Notes under the pieces: generated by a model | What the model was told of the DNA's origin: nothing | Seen by the model: the letters and a program-made list of their open reading frames with translations, nothing else | The model's database searches: none | Assembly: GCA_050246595.1 (NCBI GenBank) | Contig: JBFWVT010000106.1 | Location: 1-14,155 of the forward strand | Reading direction: 5' to 3' | DNA from: DATARH01 sp050246595 | GTDB lineage: Bacteria; Pseudomonadota; Alphaproteobacteria; ATCC43930; CGMCC-115725 | Length of the DNA: 14,155 bases | Part shown: positions 13,822-14,155 of the stretch, piece by piece | Layout of the letters: every line of letters begins with the position of its first letter | How positions within the stretch are numbered: position 1 is the stretch's first letter | Position numbers and translations under genes: made by a program

Positions 13822-13846
13822 AGCGTGATCGCATCAGGTTGAAGCG
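13821..13846 (+). repeat. IS630 terminal inverted repeat, 3' end of the right element
   Basis: Just after the TA at 13819-13820, the sequence reads GAGCGTGATCGCATCAGGTT then GAAGCG. It matches the 5' end of the left element at 21 of 26 positions. The transposase stop codon (13834-13836) lies within this repeat, which is normal for compact IS630 elements. Confidence 0.75.
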
Positions 13847-14155
13847 TAGCCGGCATTGGCGAGGTAGTTTGCGCATTCCTGTGCGGAGAAATGATCGAGC
13901 AATGAGCCGATCTGGCGCCACGTGTCCTCGGTGGTGCGCGGATCGGCTTTGCGCAGCAGAGTCTTGAGCTTGGAGAAGACCTGCTCGATCGGGTTGAGAT
14001 CGGGCGAATAGCGGGGCAGGAAGAACAACTTGGCGCCGGCGGCGCGGATCAGGCGGCGGACAGCTTGTCCCTTATGACTGCCGAGATTGTCCAGGATCAC
14101 GACATCGCCGCGGTTCAGGGTGGGTGCAAGGAACTGCTCGACGTAAGCGCGAAAG
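13834..14155 (-). CDS. IS630-family transposase, C-terminal DDE part (orfB), cut by window edge
   Basis: This is the C-terminal piece of an IS630-type transposase read on the minus strand, entering from the right edge with FRAYVEQFLAPTLNRGDVV and VILDNLGSHKG. The latter contains the second catalytic aspartate. Next come KLFFLPRYSPDLNPIEQVFS, with the third acidic residue (Glu), and the terminal CANYLANAGYAST. About 106 residues are visible and the N-terminal part is outside. The frame shows no internal stop. It has the same orientation as the left element and similar ends, so the two may be members of one IS group, but the visible coding parts do not overlap and cannot be compared. Confidence 0.92.
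   Translation of the reverse strand, partial: FRAYVEQFLAPTLNRGDVVILDNLGSHKGQAVRRLIRAAGAKLFFLPRYSPDLNPIEQVFSKLKTLLRKADPRTTEDTWRQIGSLLDHFSAQECANYLANAGYAST

Overview
The window is strongly GC-rich DNA with G/C-ended codons, long open antisense frames and densely packed genes. DUF1127, an AmiD/AmpD-type amidase beginning VTDI, PAL-like and luciferase-like (LLM) genes, and CCCTCTCCCGC-type hairpin repeats together suggest an alphaproteobacterium, perhaps Rhodospirillales-like. The lineage is an inference from gene style. No rRNA, tRNA, CRISPR array, phage gene or recognisable defence system was found.

Layout. (1) 1-498: the 5' end of an IS630-type element with its transposase on the minus strand, running out of the left edge. 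(2) 634-3451: a long hairpin and a minus-strand operon of two LLM flavin/F420 oxidoreductases followed by a PAL-like beta-propeller lyase. (3) 3539-4019: a DUF1127 small protein divergent from an aminopeptidase P, with two palindromes between them. (4) 4020-8529: aminopeptidase P (plus) meets an exported M20 peptidase/amidohydrolase (minus) end to end, followed upstream by a double-hotdog thioesterase-like gene (minus). (5) 8692-9874: an NTF2/SnoaL-like protein (plus) overlapping tail to tail with an N-acetylmuramoyl-L-alanine amidase (minus). (6) 10010-12374: a zinc alcohol dehydrogenase and a third LLM oxidoreductase, probably co-transcribed. (7) 12388-12527: an inverted pair of REP-like palindromic units. 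(8) 12565-13821: a secreted metallophosphatase whose stop codon is completed by the first base of a second IS630-type element, which runs out of the right edge.

Functionally this is accessory metabolism: three LLM oxidoreductases, an alcohol dehydrogenase, a thioesterase-like protein, two peptidase/amidohydrolases and a lyase, which suits oxidative breakdown of small organic or amide-containing compounds. Two features stand out. The PAL-like lyase keeps nearly all the active-site residues of the animal peptide-amidating lyase and sits in an operon with two flavin-type oxidoreductases. The whole gene block lies between two same-orientation IS630-type ends with similar terminal repeats. Most other genes are ordinary members of known families.
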